This document shows, piece by piece, positions 10,960 to 23,622 of a DNA stretch of 64,000 nt (positions within the stretch are counted from its first letter, which is position 1; every line of letters starts with the position of its first letter). The notes below the pieces were generated by a model, which had not been told where the DNA came from, searched no databases, and saw only the letters and a list, made by a program, of their open reading frames with translations. The position numbers were made by a program, and so were the translations under genes. Origin of the DNA: Acheta domesticus (Eukaryota; Arthropoda; Insecta; Orthoptera; Gryllidae); assembly GCA_031308135.1 (NCBI GenBank), contig JAHLJT010008756.1, positions 108,342,453 to 108,406,452 of the forward strand, written 5' to 3'.

Positions 10960-12645
10960 CTGTGTACTTTAATATAAAATTAATGGAACGAAAACGAATT
11001 AATGGAACAAGAATGTGCAAACAAAATATCATTTCATCATGTGAGGTGATTTTACATAATATTGTATTAGTTAAAATTACACGTTCTACTTGCAAGTTGA
11101 AAATCTTATACTCCGTAGAAATAAGTTAGAAGTAAACTATAATTATTCTTATAAAAATTTGTTTCCTTGCTCGTTATCTACCAAAAGTTCACAAAAACCT
11201 TGCACATCTTTCATTGAGACGAAGTTTTTGAAGAGATCTGCGACGAAAATAAACTACTTTAATCTTGAAAACACTGTGCTTAATTAAATAGGTATCAGTT
11301 AACAGACGGCTCTCAAAGTTGTAACACTGAGCAGTACATACCAACAGAAAAACGACCCTTGGTAATGAGAGGATTCCAAAGAATAAAATGAAAAAACATT
11401 GTTACCCTGATCACGTTTTATCTTACTTCTGCTGCAAGTAGAATATAGTTGTGTTTCAATCTATGAACAATTAGCTCCTGAAAAAAAGTCCTATAATAGG
11501 TTGGAGAATTAACGAAACTTTGACATCAATTTGCCAGAAAATACTAAAATGTCAGTTGGAACCATTTCATTACACAGGGTCAAAGTATTGTCTTTCCTAA
11601 TCGTTTTCCTTCAGCGGCGGCGAAACATCTTTCTTTTTCATTGGAAAAGAAAGTTAAATCATTGTTTGAAAGTTAAATTATTGTACCTTCATGTGTATCA
11701 ATATGTACATTTCGTTTAAAACGTATTAGTTGACTTAATAAGTTACTTTTTCCTTTGTATATTTTAAAGCAGTAATGTTAAAAATGGTTTCATTCCTTGG
11801 AAAATTATTTTTTCTTAAAATTGTGTTAAAATGACTTAAGTATTAATTTTTTTGTGTTATATTTCATACAAATGTCTGTTTTTCAGTTTGTAAATATAAG
11901 ATATGTGTTCCTATTTTTAACAATATTGTTCACAAACAAACAAATAATTACCCAGTCAAAACTGTTCAGCAATGTTCACTAATGTTAACTGTTCAGTAAT
12001 GGAAATAAGATAATTCATTTTCATTCAAAAATCCAAATGAAAGTAGTGAGTAAATTCCTTCTGCAAATTTGGCACTACCAATAAAGATATTTAAAGTTCT
12101 GGGAAAAAATAATCACCAAACCGACAAAATATCTCTGCTTTCAACAATCTACTTTCGACTTACGAATTATACTCACGAAATATCACTAATGTATTTCAAG
12201 TAACGGGATTAAATAGTTAAGAATCCAAACAATAGTTTGAATTAAATTTAAAACCATTCACATCTCTGTTTGTTAATTCAATAATTGTACAATTATTATA
12301 AATAATAATATGATTATTTTTAGAAGTCAAACATGTTACGGGGTATTTTCTAACAACCTAAAATCTAAAAGAAAATGCATCACCTACAAAGTACTGAGGC
12401 ACTGCCTTGATCAGAAAGCTGTCAGTGGCGCGCTCTTTCAGACAAAGCGTCAGTTTCGGTTGTTAGATATGTAGGCCACCGCACTCTGGAGGGGAATGCA
12501 AGGAGACAGAATGTACGGTTGAATGTAGGAAACCCAAAAAACCTTCAATGAATATTTAAGTCAAATGCATTTCAACATATCAATAATAACGTTGTATTGT
12601 TAATTAAATAATTAGAAGTTAATGAAGATATCGACTAGATATAAG
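10960..12645. other. AT-rich region without a recognisable gene
   Basis: Only short unconvincing open frames are present. There is no tandem or inverted structure strong enough to call. Confidence 0.45.
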
Positions 12646-12647
12646 TC

Positions 12648-13385
12648 AAACCGCTGACTCAACTCCCGTGCTATCCGAGAACTACCGCTGCGCCGCTTAA
12701 CGTACTTTAAAGAAGATGCTGAAAGTGGTGTCCTTCGACTCGAAGGCATTCTTGGCACCTTCGAAACACATTCTGATTTGCCGTTTGAAGTAAGTCTCGA
12801 GGAATTGCTGCGATTTTCTCTTCAATAGAGCGCCGCAGCTCTTCCTCCGAAAGCAGGTTTTCTGTATACACCTGATCATTCCAGTACCCCCACAGGAAAA
12901 AATCACAAGGAGATAGATCAGGTGATCTAGGAGGTCATATTATAATTATACGATCGTCACAATAAACATTATTTAAAAGTTCATGGATCGAACAGCAGTG
13001 TGAGCAGTTGCCGAATCCTGTTGAAAGTAACCATAGTGCCTTTCTTCTGGTGTCAATTGTTCGAAGAATAATGCCAATATTTGATGTATGTACACGTCAG
13101 CAGTAACGGTGGTGTTGAAAAAATAGTGAATAATTCTAGAAAAAAATTTCTTGTGGAACTCAACGCACACCACACTCCTATTTTTATGTCGTGAAGTGGT
13201 TGTTCGTGAAGCTCTATTGAAGAGAAAATTGCAACAATTCCTCGAGACTTACTTCAAAGGGCAAATCAGAATGTGTTTCGGAGGTGCCAAGAATGCATTC
13301 GAGCCGAAGGACACCACGTTCAGCAGGTACGTTAAGCGGCGCAGCTGTAGGTCTCGTATAGCACGGGAGTTGAGTCAGCGGTTTG
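12648..13385 (-). mobile_element. Fold-back Tc1/mariner-type element
   Basis: Left arm 12,648-12,860 and right arm about 13,194-13,385 are inverted copies of each other. The outer end reads caaaccgctgactcaactcc on the left, and its reverse complement closes the right. Each arm carries the C-terminal coding part and 3' end of the same transposase. The structure is therefore two 3' ends facing outward, not a normal element with short terminal repeats. The middle holds the rest of the transposase fragment on the minus strand. Confidence 0.7.
12700..13190 (-). pseudogene. Tc1/mariner-superfamily transposase, broken fragment
   Basis: The minus strand first encodes TPEERHYGYFQQDSATAHTA (13,173-12,973 frame), which carries the second catalytic Asp in the QQD.A.AHTA context. 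In other frames it then encodes PPRSPDLSPCDFFLWGYWND (about 12,935-12,880), the third catalytic region, followed by LLSEEELRRSIEEKIAAIP and a C-terminal helix NVFRRCQEC. These motifs are typical of arthropod Tc1/mariner DDE/D transposases that cut and paste DNA in the nucleus. At least one frameshift separates the two catalytic blocks. A TGA (complement of 12,935-12,937) precedes PPRSPD where a Trp is usual. The N-terminal DNA-binding half and the first catalytic Asp are missing, so the element cannot be active. Confidence 0.8.
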
Positions 13386-13509
13386 CCGGGCGAATGAGCC
13401 CTCGACTGCCCGGGCGACGCGGCCGGAATCTTCGGCGAACGATAAAAAAACCACCCGGTAGTTTCAGATACATGTCTTTAATCGAAGGTACAGAAGAGGA
13501 ACTATAAGA

Positions 13510-14009
13510 CGGCAAAACTGTCAGTGAAATCTTCGGGACAAAATTTTCGTTATATTTTGAATATTCAGGATAAAAACCTTATTTATATTTTGATGGTTAC
13601 ATTACCCAATATTTTTCGTACCATTTCTTAGATTACACCTACATATCACAATTATTATACTCATAGCTACCTATCACAATTATTAGTATTTTAGATTTCT
13701 AAATTATTTCTCATTATAGAATACTGTGCAGCATTAATAGGTGTTTTTATTGAATGAGGAAAAACGTAATACACTGGAATAGAGTCCGTAATTAACTTTT
13801 TAGTGATTTTCTCCAGTCATTACTATTCATTCTTCACTAAATTGGAAATGTTAAAGATAATGCGATTAACTGTATCATACTCTAATCCACTCCTAATAAT
13901 TTCGTGGTTATGTTCAGCGGGAATTTGAAGATCATTTCTTACATTATTTAAAATCACTATTACTTTTCTTCGATAAACATAATATTTGTACAATGCAAGC
14001 TTATCTATA
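13510..14009. other. AT-rich region, nothing recognised
   Basis: No coding, RNA or repeat signal is visible between the mariner relic and the Helitron. Confidence 0.45.
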
Positions 14010-15449
14010 TCTATACTAATATATAAAGAGAGAACTGCACTGACTTACAGCGCGATAATCTCTGAATCTACTGAACCAATACTGATGAAACTTTTGTATT
14101 AGCTTCTTTAAAGTCTGGAGTAACATAGGCTATGATTTACAATCGCAAACTTTACTATATTCTCAAAATAATTACTTTTCCGGACATTTTTCGCCTAGCT
14201 TTACATCACAGATTCAAAAGTGGATCAATGTCAATAGTTTAGCTGCGCGCCACCAGAGGATGAGGTCTGAGATCTTCTACTGTTTTCATCAATGTAAGGG
14301 AATGTGTATTTAGAGGACTGTTTGTTTATTTTTCACAGTCAGTTGTCTAACCATAATTATTTGTTTTAGTGTAATAGTAATAGTTTTTCGCTTTATTTAG
14401 AAAAGTAACTTGAATATTGATTTAATTGCGTGTAGACGTGAGTGCAAGAGACTAAATGTTTGGAAGATATCATTTTCTGATGAATGTGGTTAACAATGCC
14501 GTAAAATGTATATATGCACATATGTTTAATTGTAGTAAATTAAGCATAATTATTACGTATTTGCAGGTTAGGAGAGCGACAGTGCGATTTACTTGTTATT
14601 CTGAAACTGATGGAGGAATGCATGCTTCATAGAAGTGTTTTAGTATAGTAGAGAGTGGGATAGTAGAGAGTACCTTTGGGTGCTGAAGGAACGGTTAAAT
14701 TGATGACAGTTCGGCATTAACACAGTTTTTAGTAAAACGGCAGTACAATTAAAGCAAAATAGTATTGGTAAATGGGTATTTGGAGGAATCTAATGTGTGA
14801 CAACGCTGGTTTTGAGGCTGTTATTTTAAATAAGAGAAAAAGTGTTGTCAAGCCGGGATTCACTGAGATCTCGGATTTTTGGAGATATATAATCGCATAA
14901 GTGGTTAATGGCTCCTTTTGGTCAGCCACAATTTATCAAGGATCCTAAAACAGATACTAGAATCCAATTAAAATTACTTTAATTATTTCTAACCGTCCAT
15001 TGATGCGGCAAGATCAATTTCATACTTTTCTATATAAATACCCAAGAAGACAAAAATATGAAAAAGAGTAAGATTTATAATGTGTCAAGTCATTGTAAGT
15101 TTTGGTATATAATACATACAATTCCACAAACAGAATAACGTAAGTACATGCATTTAATTTTTTACTTTAGATTTGTTTATTATTTTCAGTTATAAAGAGA
15201 AAGGAGTTTGAGGGTTGGAACCCCAATAGGTCTAAAATTTAAATATTTTTTAGTGAGAAGTGCTGTAGTGTGTAGAAGGTTTTTTCCAAATTGGAGCAAG
15301 GCAAAGAGGTGTGATATCGTGGAGGGAATATACGGTAGAATAGATAGGAGTAGGCTCTGCCACAGGGCGGGAATAGACGGAATTTCACTTTCTGTTTAAT
15401 ACAAAATTATGATAAATACCCCGGCAATGCGGGGTTCTTCATAAGCTAA
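14010..15449 (+). mobile_element. Non-autonomous Helitron
   Basis: The 5' end is TCTATACTAATATATAAAGA preceded by A, with the downstream phrase gcgataatctctgaatctac common in insect Helitrons. The 3' end has a perfect 5-bp stem (CCCCG/CGGGG, loop GCAATG, 15,419-15,434), and 11 bases later CTAA (15,446-15,449) fits the CTRR terminus. No Rep/helicase coding is present, so mobility would depend on a full-length partner. The exact 3' base is less certain than the hairpin. Confidence 0.65.
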
Positions 15450-15473
15450 AAACATTATTATACAGAAAATTAA

Positions 15474-16207
15474 TCTAATATATAAAAATCAATGTTTGTT
15501 GGTTCGTGCTTAGTACGTTGCCGCAGCATCATCCAATTACCGATAAAAATGTGTCAACATATTGCTTGCACTTGCGGGAAGAACACAGGCATAGTACAAT
15601 TATTGTAACTCCACTAGATGGCGCTAGAGCACATGATAGCGTTTCAATTAAATGCAATTCCCAATCCACGTGAGCTTCATTGTTGCTGGGCCTTGCCGTG
15701 TGCTGTGGGGCGAGGTCGAGGAGAACACAAGGAGCAGGCGGCGCAAGTTGATGACAGGAAAGTGAAATAGAGACAGGGAAGAGAGAGAGATGAAAAATAA
15801 AAGATAAGGGAATAGAGAAAGAAAGGGAAAATAATTAAAGGAAAAAAGAGAGAAGGAAATAGAGAAAGATAGGGAAAATAGTAACAGAGAAGGAAAATAG
15901 AGTGAGGGAAAATAATGAAAGAGAGGGAAAATAGGGAGAGGGGAATAGAGAGGGGAAAGAGAGAGGTGGAATAGAGAGAGGAGGGAATGAGAGCGGGAAA
16001 AGTCAGAGAGTGGGGGAAGAAGAGACACAGAGAGGGAAAAAGAGACAGAGGGAGAAAAGAGACACAGAGGGGGAAAAGAAACAGATCGAAAAGAGAGAGA
16101 ATAGGGAAAATGAGAGAGGTGGAAAAAGAGAGGGGGAAAGAGCGGAGGGAGAGGAATATTTCCTTAATCATTTCTTCTGCGGCAGCAACGCGCCGGGTAC
16201 CAGCTAG
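15474..16207 (+). mobile_element. Non-autonomous Helitron with purine microsatellite
   Basis: The element starts TCTAATATATAAAAATCA after an A and ends CTAG (16,204-16,207) before a T, giving the A/T insertion context of Helitrons. Just before the end lies a short stem (CGGC...GCCG around 16,180-16,196) in gcggcagcaacgcgccgggt. The interior shares gtaactccactagatggcgct with the reverse-strand Helitron at 32,678-33,262. About 400 bases of GAGAGGGAAAATA-type purine repeat (15,760-16,160) lie directly upstream of the terminal hairpin. It carries no protein. It lies 24 bases from the preceding Helitron. Confidence 0.8.
15760..16160 (+). repeat. Purine-rich (GAGAGGGAAAA)-type microsatellite
   Basis: The plus strand is almost pure A and G with irregular AGAGAGG and GGGAAAATA units. 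Long open frames on either strand (Ser/Leu/Phe-rich or Arg/Glu/Lys-rich) are artefacts of this composition. Confidence 0.9.
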
Positions 16208-16209
16208 TA

Positions 16210-16720
16210 AGATTGATAAAGGTTTTATATAAAAACCTAATTTTGCACAAATGGCTCAATTATCACAAACTTCCCATTGGATTTTAAAGTTATATATATT
16301 AGAATTTCAAAGTGGTTCAACCTTTTTTTAACTAAAACCTTTCCATTCTTAGAATGAATGGCAAAATGACTTATAACAATGATCAGGCAATCTCAGTTAA
16401 TATTCTGAATGACAATCTACAAACTATGTTATATTAAAATGTGTATTACAATAAAGAATGGCACGTTTTGCAAATATTTTGCATTTATCAATATCTATAA
16501 AATTGAATAGATGTATGAATATCTGTGTTTCTTCTAGCAGAATTTTGGAACTCATAATTTCAAACAAAATTTGCTGGAATACTTGAAGCATTCAAGAACA
16601 CGGGTTTCAGTTTTGAAAAACACAGAAAGATTTGCAGTTGAAAATGTTATCCCCCAAAATTGTTTTATTTTTACCAGACTTGGTTTACCCCAACTCCGTA
16701 ATGCATTTAGATATTTAGGG
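16210..16720. other. No recognisable feature
   Basis: AT-rich sequence with no supported gene or repeat. Confidence 0.4.
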
Positions 16721-16723
16721 ATT

Positions 16724-17130
16724 GCAGAACAGTGATATGGGCAGAGGAATGGTTAGGGGGAGCGACATGGCAGGGCTGGCAAGGGGGGACGGGACCGGCT
16801 GGTCATGGCAGGGAAGAGCGGGGGTGGCGAGGCGGTGAAGCAGGGCATGTCGTGGCGTGGTGGGAGGAGTTGGCGTGGCAGATGGGGAGAGGCGCAGCGG
16901 GGCGAGGCGTGGTGGGCCGGGAGCGGGTGGCATGGTGGGACCATGAAGATGTACATCCTTAGTCTATGGTTGGTCTGACGTGGTTAGTTCGAGAAATGGA
17001 AAGGCAGCGCGGAAGTAAACGGTGAGAGGGACGAGGAGGGGGCGGAGCCGTTGAGGAGGAGTTTGTGCGAAGAATGGTGCAGGGCGGCGTGAGCAGAAAG
17101 GAGGGGAACGGGTCGGCGCGGAAGATGGGA
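16724..17130. repeat. G-rich low-complexity block
   Basis: The plus strand is dominated by GGCATGG, GGGGAG and GGCGTGG-type words with few pyrimidine runs. Pro/Leu-rich and Gly/Trp-rich open frames on the two strands are composition artefacts. Confidence 0.6.
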
Positions 17131-17149
17131 AGGAGAAGAGGACGTATAT

Positions 17150-17760
17150 AATTTTTTGAAAAGACAAGTGCTTTGAAGAAATGCTCCTTTCAATTTATTG
17201 ATTTGCTCAATACCATCATTTTATTTTAATTGTTTGCGTCGAATGTTCCCGGAGAGTGCGAGTTCAAGAATACCTTGCGCTCACTCTGCGGCGGTCATGG
17301 AAAATTAACAATGGATTACATCTACGAATCCATTTATTTAAAAATACATTGCCCTATTTAGAAAAAAACATGTCTTTGTTTATCTAGAAGGAGAAAAAAT
17401 GTAAGTAAGCTAGTCGAGTATGAACACACGGTTTGTACCATTACAATATTCCTTCAATAAACATAAATACAATTTCGGTATTTCCTCCGCACGTTTTCTT
17501 GTGCCGTTATTTTTTCCAGATGCGAGAAGAGTTGGGGGTTTGGTTGGTTGGATGACAGGACTATTATTTCAATTCTGTATATCGTTTTTCTACGCAAAAT
17601 AGTTTCTATTACACTCGAGCGAAGATTTCTGGTTATTAGAATTTGTCAACAACGCTCGTTAATATCATATATTCTCAATTCAACTCAAGGATTTTAGGCA
17701 AGAAGTGGGTGCTCAAGGAACGTGCAAGTTATTATATACCATCTTTATATCAAGTGTCAA
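17150..17760. other. No recognisable feature
   Basis: AT-rich, with no supported coding or repeat content. Confidence 0.4.
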
Positions 17761-17764
17761 AACT

Positions 17765-17915
17765 CCTGCGCAGCCTTCTTCCGAACGCCGTGAGTGGCGC
17801 GCTCTGTGCCCGGCGCGGGGAGGCTGGGTGGCGCGGTGCGCGGGGCAGCGCAGCCTGGCGGGCAAGGCGCGAGGCGAGCGCCAGGCGGCCCGCTCGCCGC
17901 CTCCGCGACAACAAA
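17765..17915. promoter_or_regulatory. CpG-rich patch
   Basis: About 150 bases with very high CpG density (cggcgcggggaggctgggtg, gcgcggtgcgcggggcagcg) sit abruptly in AT-rich DNA. It could be a promoter or first-exon island or a GC-rich repeat. No start codon with convincing downstream coding could be tied to it. Confidence 0.25.
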
Positions 17916-17919
17916 ACAT

Positions 17920-18880
17920 ATCCACAATTACTGTTCTCAAATCTTAACATTCCAGGTCTTACATTATTGATCAAAACAATTCTATCCTATTTTTTAAAAA
18001 CTTAACGAGCAATTGAAAGAAATAAAAAAAAACATTTTTTCCAAAACCAAAGCCACTAACGCGATGTTTTGCAAAACACAAATATTAGGGACATGGACTA
18101 TGTTTACAGTTTTACTTAGCATCTAGTTTGAATTACCTAGTTTAAAAAAATAGTTTTTAATTATATTTATGCCATCTACATCAAAGAGAAATAGTGTTGA
18201 ATGTCTTAAGTGTAACTAGCTTCACATCTGTTTAGTAGCCTAGGAACAGAATTCCGTATTTTCAAGAACAGTTGAGATCTCTTAAAATTTGAAAAAATTA
18301 CAATCAAATAATGTGTAGAAGTAATAAAATGCAATTCACTAATTGTAATTTTATTACCATTTTTAAACAACACACCATTTCAAATTATAACACTTAGAAG
18401 CACATCTTATTATCTTTGGAAGTAGTAATTTGGATCATCATTCTTTGCGAAATTGACGTAGTATTAAACTTTCTGTTGATTGCTACAATTATATGGTTAC
18501 TTGTAGACGGGAACAATATGCTAAAGGAAGTGAAATGCAGAGAAAGTAAAATCAATGTTATTTTAGCAAGAACAAGGGATTGAATTTAATTTATGAAATA
18601 GCCACTAGCGAAGTAGAAATTGTTACGTAGTATTATAGAAACATCACTTTACATTTCTCTCCATATTTTCCTTTCACTTTCTCCACGCGCATGTCTCATT
18701 GTAACACCTGTACGTAAAATAGGTTTCTCTTTAGCAATGTTACAGATCATTCTTATATTCATAAGAAAAAATACTTTGTTTGTTGAATGGTGATCTGTCT
18801 GTGCAAAATTAACTAGTAGTAGTTAGACACAACACTTACTCACAACATCAATTCTGACGAAAACAAAATTCTAAATAATC
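17920..18880. other. AT-rich region without a recognisable gene
   Basis: Nothing supported on either strand. Confidence 0.45.
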
Positions 18881-18885
18881 TTTTA

Positions 18886-20470
18886 CTTTCCCGTATACGT
18901 ACGTATACACGGAGTGATATACGTAGTATAGGGAAAGTTATGTAATGCTGCGAGAAAAAATGGCCAATTTTCGGCGGAAAAAATTAATTGCCGGGCCGTG
19001 AAAACGAATAAGTGGATAAAACCAGTTGCTAAATTAAGGAAAAAATATCCTCTATCTCGTGGTGTGGTAAAAACCCATGATTTGTTGCTTCTTTATACTT
19101 AAAAATCGATTGACGGCATTCCATCCGTCTGTCCGTCTGTGGTCAACGCTAGCGCCTAAACCATTCGGTCGATTTTCTTCAAAATTGATATTCCGCAGTC
19201 GATCTGATTCTAGTCGAAGCTTTGTGATTTTGAAAAAGATTCTTTAAAATTTGGGGGTACTTTATATGAAGCCTTCCGGGGATTTTCAACATTTTCTCAA
19301 AAACGGCTCCAAATTTTTTCTTTAAATTTCTTGTATGAATAGAGGAAAATACACTTTTTAACATGGCATAGGTCCGATTTTCACGTACAGCTCTGAATTT
19401 TCGAAAATTGTGAAAGTTTGATTTTTTCGGCGTCTTTCTCCAACTACAAAATTGAAGATAGAGATTTTTTCTTCAAATAAAATTTGTTCTGCATATTGAG
19501 TTCTTTAATAAAGGTCATGTAAATGTTTTTCACAATTTTGGTAGTTTTCGTGCAATATTGCGTGCAATATGTGCAATTTTAAAAAATTACAAAAACAAAA
19601 TTTTCTCAAAAACGGCTCCAAATTTTTTCTTTAAACTTTTGGTAGGGATAGTGGTAAATGTACTCTATCAATGACATAAAAGCCATTTTGGTCTATCGGT
19701 TGGTTTTTTCAAACATTACCAAAATGTAAATTTTTTTACTTGTCTCTCACATCGTTAATATTTACATTATCGGCGATTTTCTTACATTATTATATTTACG
19801 AGTATATATGCTTTAAATAATGTCAAGTAAAGTTTCTCGAAAACACTACCGTTTTCTGTGAAAAGTAGCTCAAATTTCGGCATTTTCAGAAATGCTCAAA
19901 CGTCATTTTCTCGTATATGGCTGCAATTTTTTTCTTGAAACTTTTGTAACGGATAGTGCTAATTACACTCATTAGTATAGCCTGAAGGTTTATTTTGAGT
20001 TTTTTTTGTTTTTTCCAAAAATTATATAAATGTAAATTTTTTGAAAGATCTCTCACATCTTTAATATGCACATTATCCGCAATTTGTAAAGATGATTATA
20101 TTTGTGAGTGTAAGAGCTTCAAATAACTTCAAATAAAGTATATTAGAAAACTCAAAATTTTCTCTTGAAAATGAGCTTCAAATTTGCCATTTTTAGTAGT
20201 GCTAAAACGCCATTTTCTCTTAAACGGCACATAATTTTTAAAAGAAAATTGCCATTTACGGCTAGGTTTTTGTGTTCTTTAATATTCTAAAATTAATGTT
20301 TCTGTTCTACCGATAGGAAACCGAAAAATTAAGAAAATGACCAAAAAATGTACTTTTGGCGATGATAGATGGTAGCTGGCAAGAAAGAGTAATGTGGCAA
20401 TTCCGAATAGCTAGCGAAGACCCAGGAAAATAGAAAACTAATACGGGAAAGTCTGTGCCATTCTGTTTCT
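18886..20470 (+). mobile_element. Hairpin-ended repeat family, full copy A
   Basis: The left end ACTTTCCCGTATACGTACGT can fold on itself with GTATAGGGAAAGT about 35 bases on. The right end carries aATACGGGAAAGT (about 20,440-20,452), the inverted match of the left terminus, then ctgtgccattctgt. Between them come a short ccgtctgtccgtctgtgg run, the phrase aacgctagcgcctaaacc, and four internal units marked by ATTTTCTC..AA.CGGCT(CC) at 19,292, 19,601, 19,906 and 20,213, i.e. a period of 305-309 bp. No open frame of note is present. Copy B at 28,888-30,425 has the same order throughout. Confidence 0.75.
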
Positions 20471-21175
20471 GTTTTTTGACAAATAAATAAATAAAATAAA
20501 TACGGTCATGCTTAATTTTTCAAAATACGAGTAGTTTTTCTTTAATTTTGTGACAAACGTAATAGGCCGCTGTAAATTTACTGCGCTTCGGACAGCTGGA
20601 TGCGTCGTAAATTAGAATGTGCAATTTTGTATATTATTTCTTTCTTCGTTTCTTACATTCGAACTTTGTTCTAGACTTACACATTAATATTTTAGAAATT
20701 GTTTATTTTGTAATATTTGAAATAAGTAAAAAGAATTAATAGCTCTCAGAATAGCGACAATGCAGGGTCTGCAACAATGGAAAAACACTTTGCGCTCGCG
20801 AATATCTGTGAATTAGTGTCATTGTTGTGACCTAATGGAGCTGTATGAAAAGGAGTTATAATTGTCTAATTTATGTTGATATTTGCAGGCAAATATTTAG
20901 TTTTGCACCAAATGCTGTACCAATTGTAGTGAGTAGAGAATTTGTTGCATGGTTTTAAAATACTCTTCCCTAATCATGGTCCAATGGAAGGCATTTCTAT
21001 ATTTCCAGGGTATCAGGCTTCTTTTTCCAATACAGGGTTACAAAACTTTTGCATTCTATTTTTGTGAAGTTGTAGAATTCACATAGTTCTGACAACACTG
21101 CAATGGAAATAGTGAGTTCCAAGCGAAGATGTTAGTAGCGCATAAAGTGCAATATTACAGTACTACTTAGCTGTT
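20471..21175. other. No recognisable feature
   Basis: AT-rich sequence between members of the hairpin-ended family; nothing supported. Confidence 0.4.
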
Positions 21176-21177
21176 TC

Positions 21178-21222
21178 CTCTAATACGGGAAAGTAAGTGC
21201 TGTTGTAGCACCACTAGTTTTT
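21178..21222 (+). repeat. Right-end fragment of the hairpin-ended family
   Basis: ctctaatacgggaaagtaag followed by gctgttgtagcacc matches the right termini of copies A and B, with nothing of the interior retained. Confidence 0.5.
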
Positions 21223-21224
21223 TT

Positions 21225-23050
21225 TGCGATGTCTTCATAGCAGCTTAATAAACCGTCCATAAACCGTCTCCAATTCCACATTGTCACCGTTCTTAATACC
21301 ACTCCATTTTTATCCGGCAATGTATAACACGGACGTGAACATCCATAATTCTCCAAACACACTATTAACATGGCATCCTAGCTGCCATCCCACCTCTACG
21401 GAGTTCCAAAACATTCGGTTTTCGTCTTCTTGCCTTTACTAAAGTGATCGAAAAGCAATTGCCATCTTTCTCCCTAACTTTCCTTTGCGCTCTCTCATTT
21501 TACAATCTCTCTCCTTTTACAATCAGTGTATTAAATTGTCAGATTCACTTACATAGGATTTCTTCCCGTTCACTTGTCTTACAATCGAAATTATTCCAAA
21601 ATTTATTGATGAATTCATTCCGGTATGCTTAGATTTCACTAATTTGTTAAGTTCGGCGTAATAAATTAAAAAATATTCCTGCGCTTATGAACAGTCAATT
21701 ATCACTGCAAAACATGTCGTAATTTTTTCCGAATAAAAATATATTTTGAAATAGTTGTTTTTGTGATGAGTCTATCTGGACCGTCAAAACATACAGTTCA
21801 AAGGAATTTCCATGCTGTTAGTTCTACATTGTTAATTCTAATTTCAAAATATGAAATCCCACAGGTTTTTCTTTAGGGAGTTGAATAACGAGATCATTCA
21901 AGGTAAGCTTAATGTGTAGTGACGGAAACATGATAATTTTTGTTGAATCAGTTGAGCATGGGTAACTTTTTTCATCAATAGTGTACTACACAATATTAGG
22001 CAATTTCTTCGTGCATTGTGTTTTGCTGTGTCTCTGCAAATACTTCCTTAAAATTCTTGACTTCAGAACAAACTTTTCAAGGGAACGTATTATAGTTTTG
22101 GGTTACATGGAAATCTCTCATTGAATTATACGTTTCTTTCTTTTTCTTAATATGTGGGAATGAGGTATTAAATGCCATTTATTTTCTTTGTACATCATCA
22201 CATCCTTCAAACGTAATTTTGAAGCAATCGGAAAATTTATACAATGATATCCAAAGCTAACTTTCTGCATGAAATGCAGTCAAATACTTTTACAATAAAT
22301 GTTTTCATAGAAGGAAGATGCCGTGCAAAATAACTAGAAAAAGTTAAGAGAAAATTGAGGCGAAAGAAAGATGTCCATCAATTAATAAGAAAGAACACAT
22401 TCACAATAAATAATTCAGATCATTCATCTCATGGGAAGCTGATTTTAGTTTTTTACTTTCTGGTTTACTCGTTTTACTTGTAGCTCTTTTAAAGACAAAT
22501 GTTTTCACTTTTTACATTAAAGGTTTTGCAACATTAACCTCGGCACTTTTCGTTTTGGAAGGAGAGAAGTGAATTCCAGGTTTCGGTCTAGCGAACTCAA
22601 CACTGGCAAGTTCAATGTCTACCTCCAGGTGAGAAATGAAAGCTTGGAAGAAATATCCTTCTTTTGCAGTGGTCCATCTTCATTGACGGGTTGATCTCAG
22701 CAAATCTTCACCATTTCCTGCTCTCTGAGAATTGTTTCTCTTTCTTGTATGTGTCTGATGTACCTTACTTTTAAGAAAACGGTACCTCATTCCTAATATT
22801 CCTTTAAAGGGAGTTTGATAGATGATTTTCCTTATCTAATATGATCAACATGTCTCAATATCTTATTTGTTCTTGATACTGTCAGTTTGCTTCCTATTCT
22901 GTATATTTCTCTCCTTTTATAGAATTATAGAAATAGTCAATAAAAACGTCCACCTCCAATATTTTCTACGGTTCAAGATATTACGATGAAATTCTCACTA
23001 CATGATACAGAACACAGGAGATCATGGCATGTAACTATTAGCTTTCTGAC
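21225..23050. other. AT-rich region without a recognisable gene
   Basis: Several sub-70-codon frames occur with no family resemblance. Nothing supported. Confidence 0.45.
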
Positions 23051-23056
23051 AATAAT

Positions 23057-23622
23057 TTTACTTTCGCCTACACGTACGTATATATAGAGTAATATATATA
23101 GTACAGAGAAATACATATAATGCTACGCCAAATAACGGCGATTATTAGATAGAAAATCTCGTATTGTGGAAGCCTGAAAACACAAAGTAGATAAAACCTA
23201 TTCTAATAAGTAGAAATGCCACGCCACGTAAGCGCACATGGAATGAACCTGGGCCGAGGCATATAAAAGTAAATGCCCGATTCATGTAAAAAAAACAACA
23301 AATTATTCGGGACAAGGTATAAAAATTCCACCATAGATTTATTTTTTCTTTCTCATCCAAATTCAACACGAAGTGCTACTAAAGCACATAAAGTTTTGCA
23401 TTGTTTGTAAATACTCCGTAATAACATACACCTACATAAATCAGCGAAAGTCTTTTCAACCAGCAAGTTTTTTTCCATTCCGACATCCGAACCCACTTCC
23501 TCAGTTAACGTGCTGGCGCTGATACTACCAAGCCACACAAGTGCAGTGCGCTGGAAAATTTGTCATTTTCCGGCGCACAACATAACTTTCTCATCTTAGG
23601 CGATTCGTAAGGCTAGAAAGTA
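23057..23622. repeat. Two left ends of the hairpin-ended family facing each other
   Basis: A plus-strand left end starts at 23,057 (actttcgcctacacgtacgt ... tatagtacagagaaata ... taatgctacgcc). A minus-strand left end closes at about 23,622 (ggcgcacaacataactttct ... gctagaaagtaatg). The inner ~350 bases do not match the known interior, so this is a fold-back derivative. Confidence 0.5.

Noticed and set aside
15648..16232. Long Ser/Leu/Phe-rich and Arg/Glu/Lys-rich open frames
   Set aside because: Both strands are open because of the purine microsatellite inside the Helitron; no domain or codon signal.
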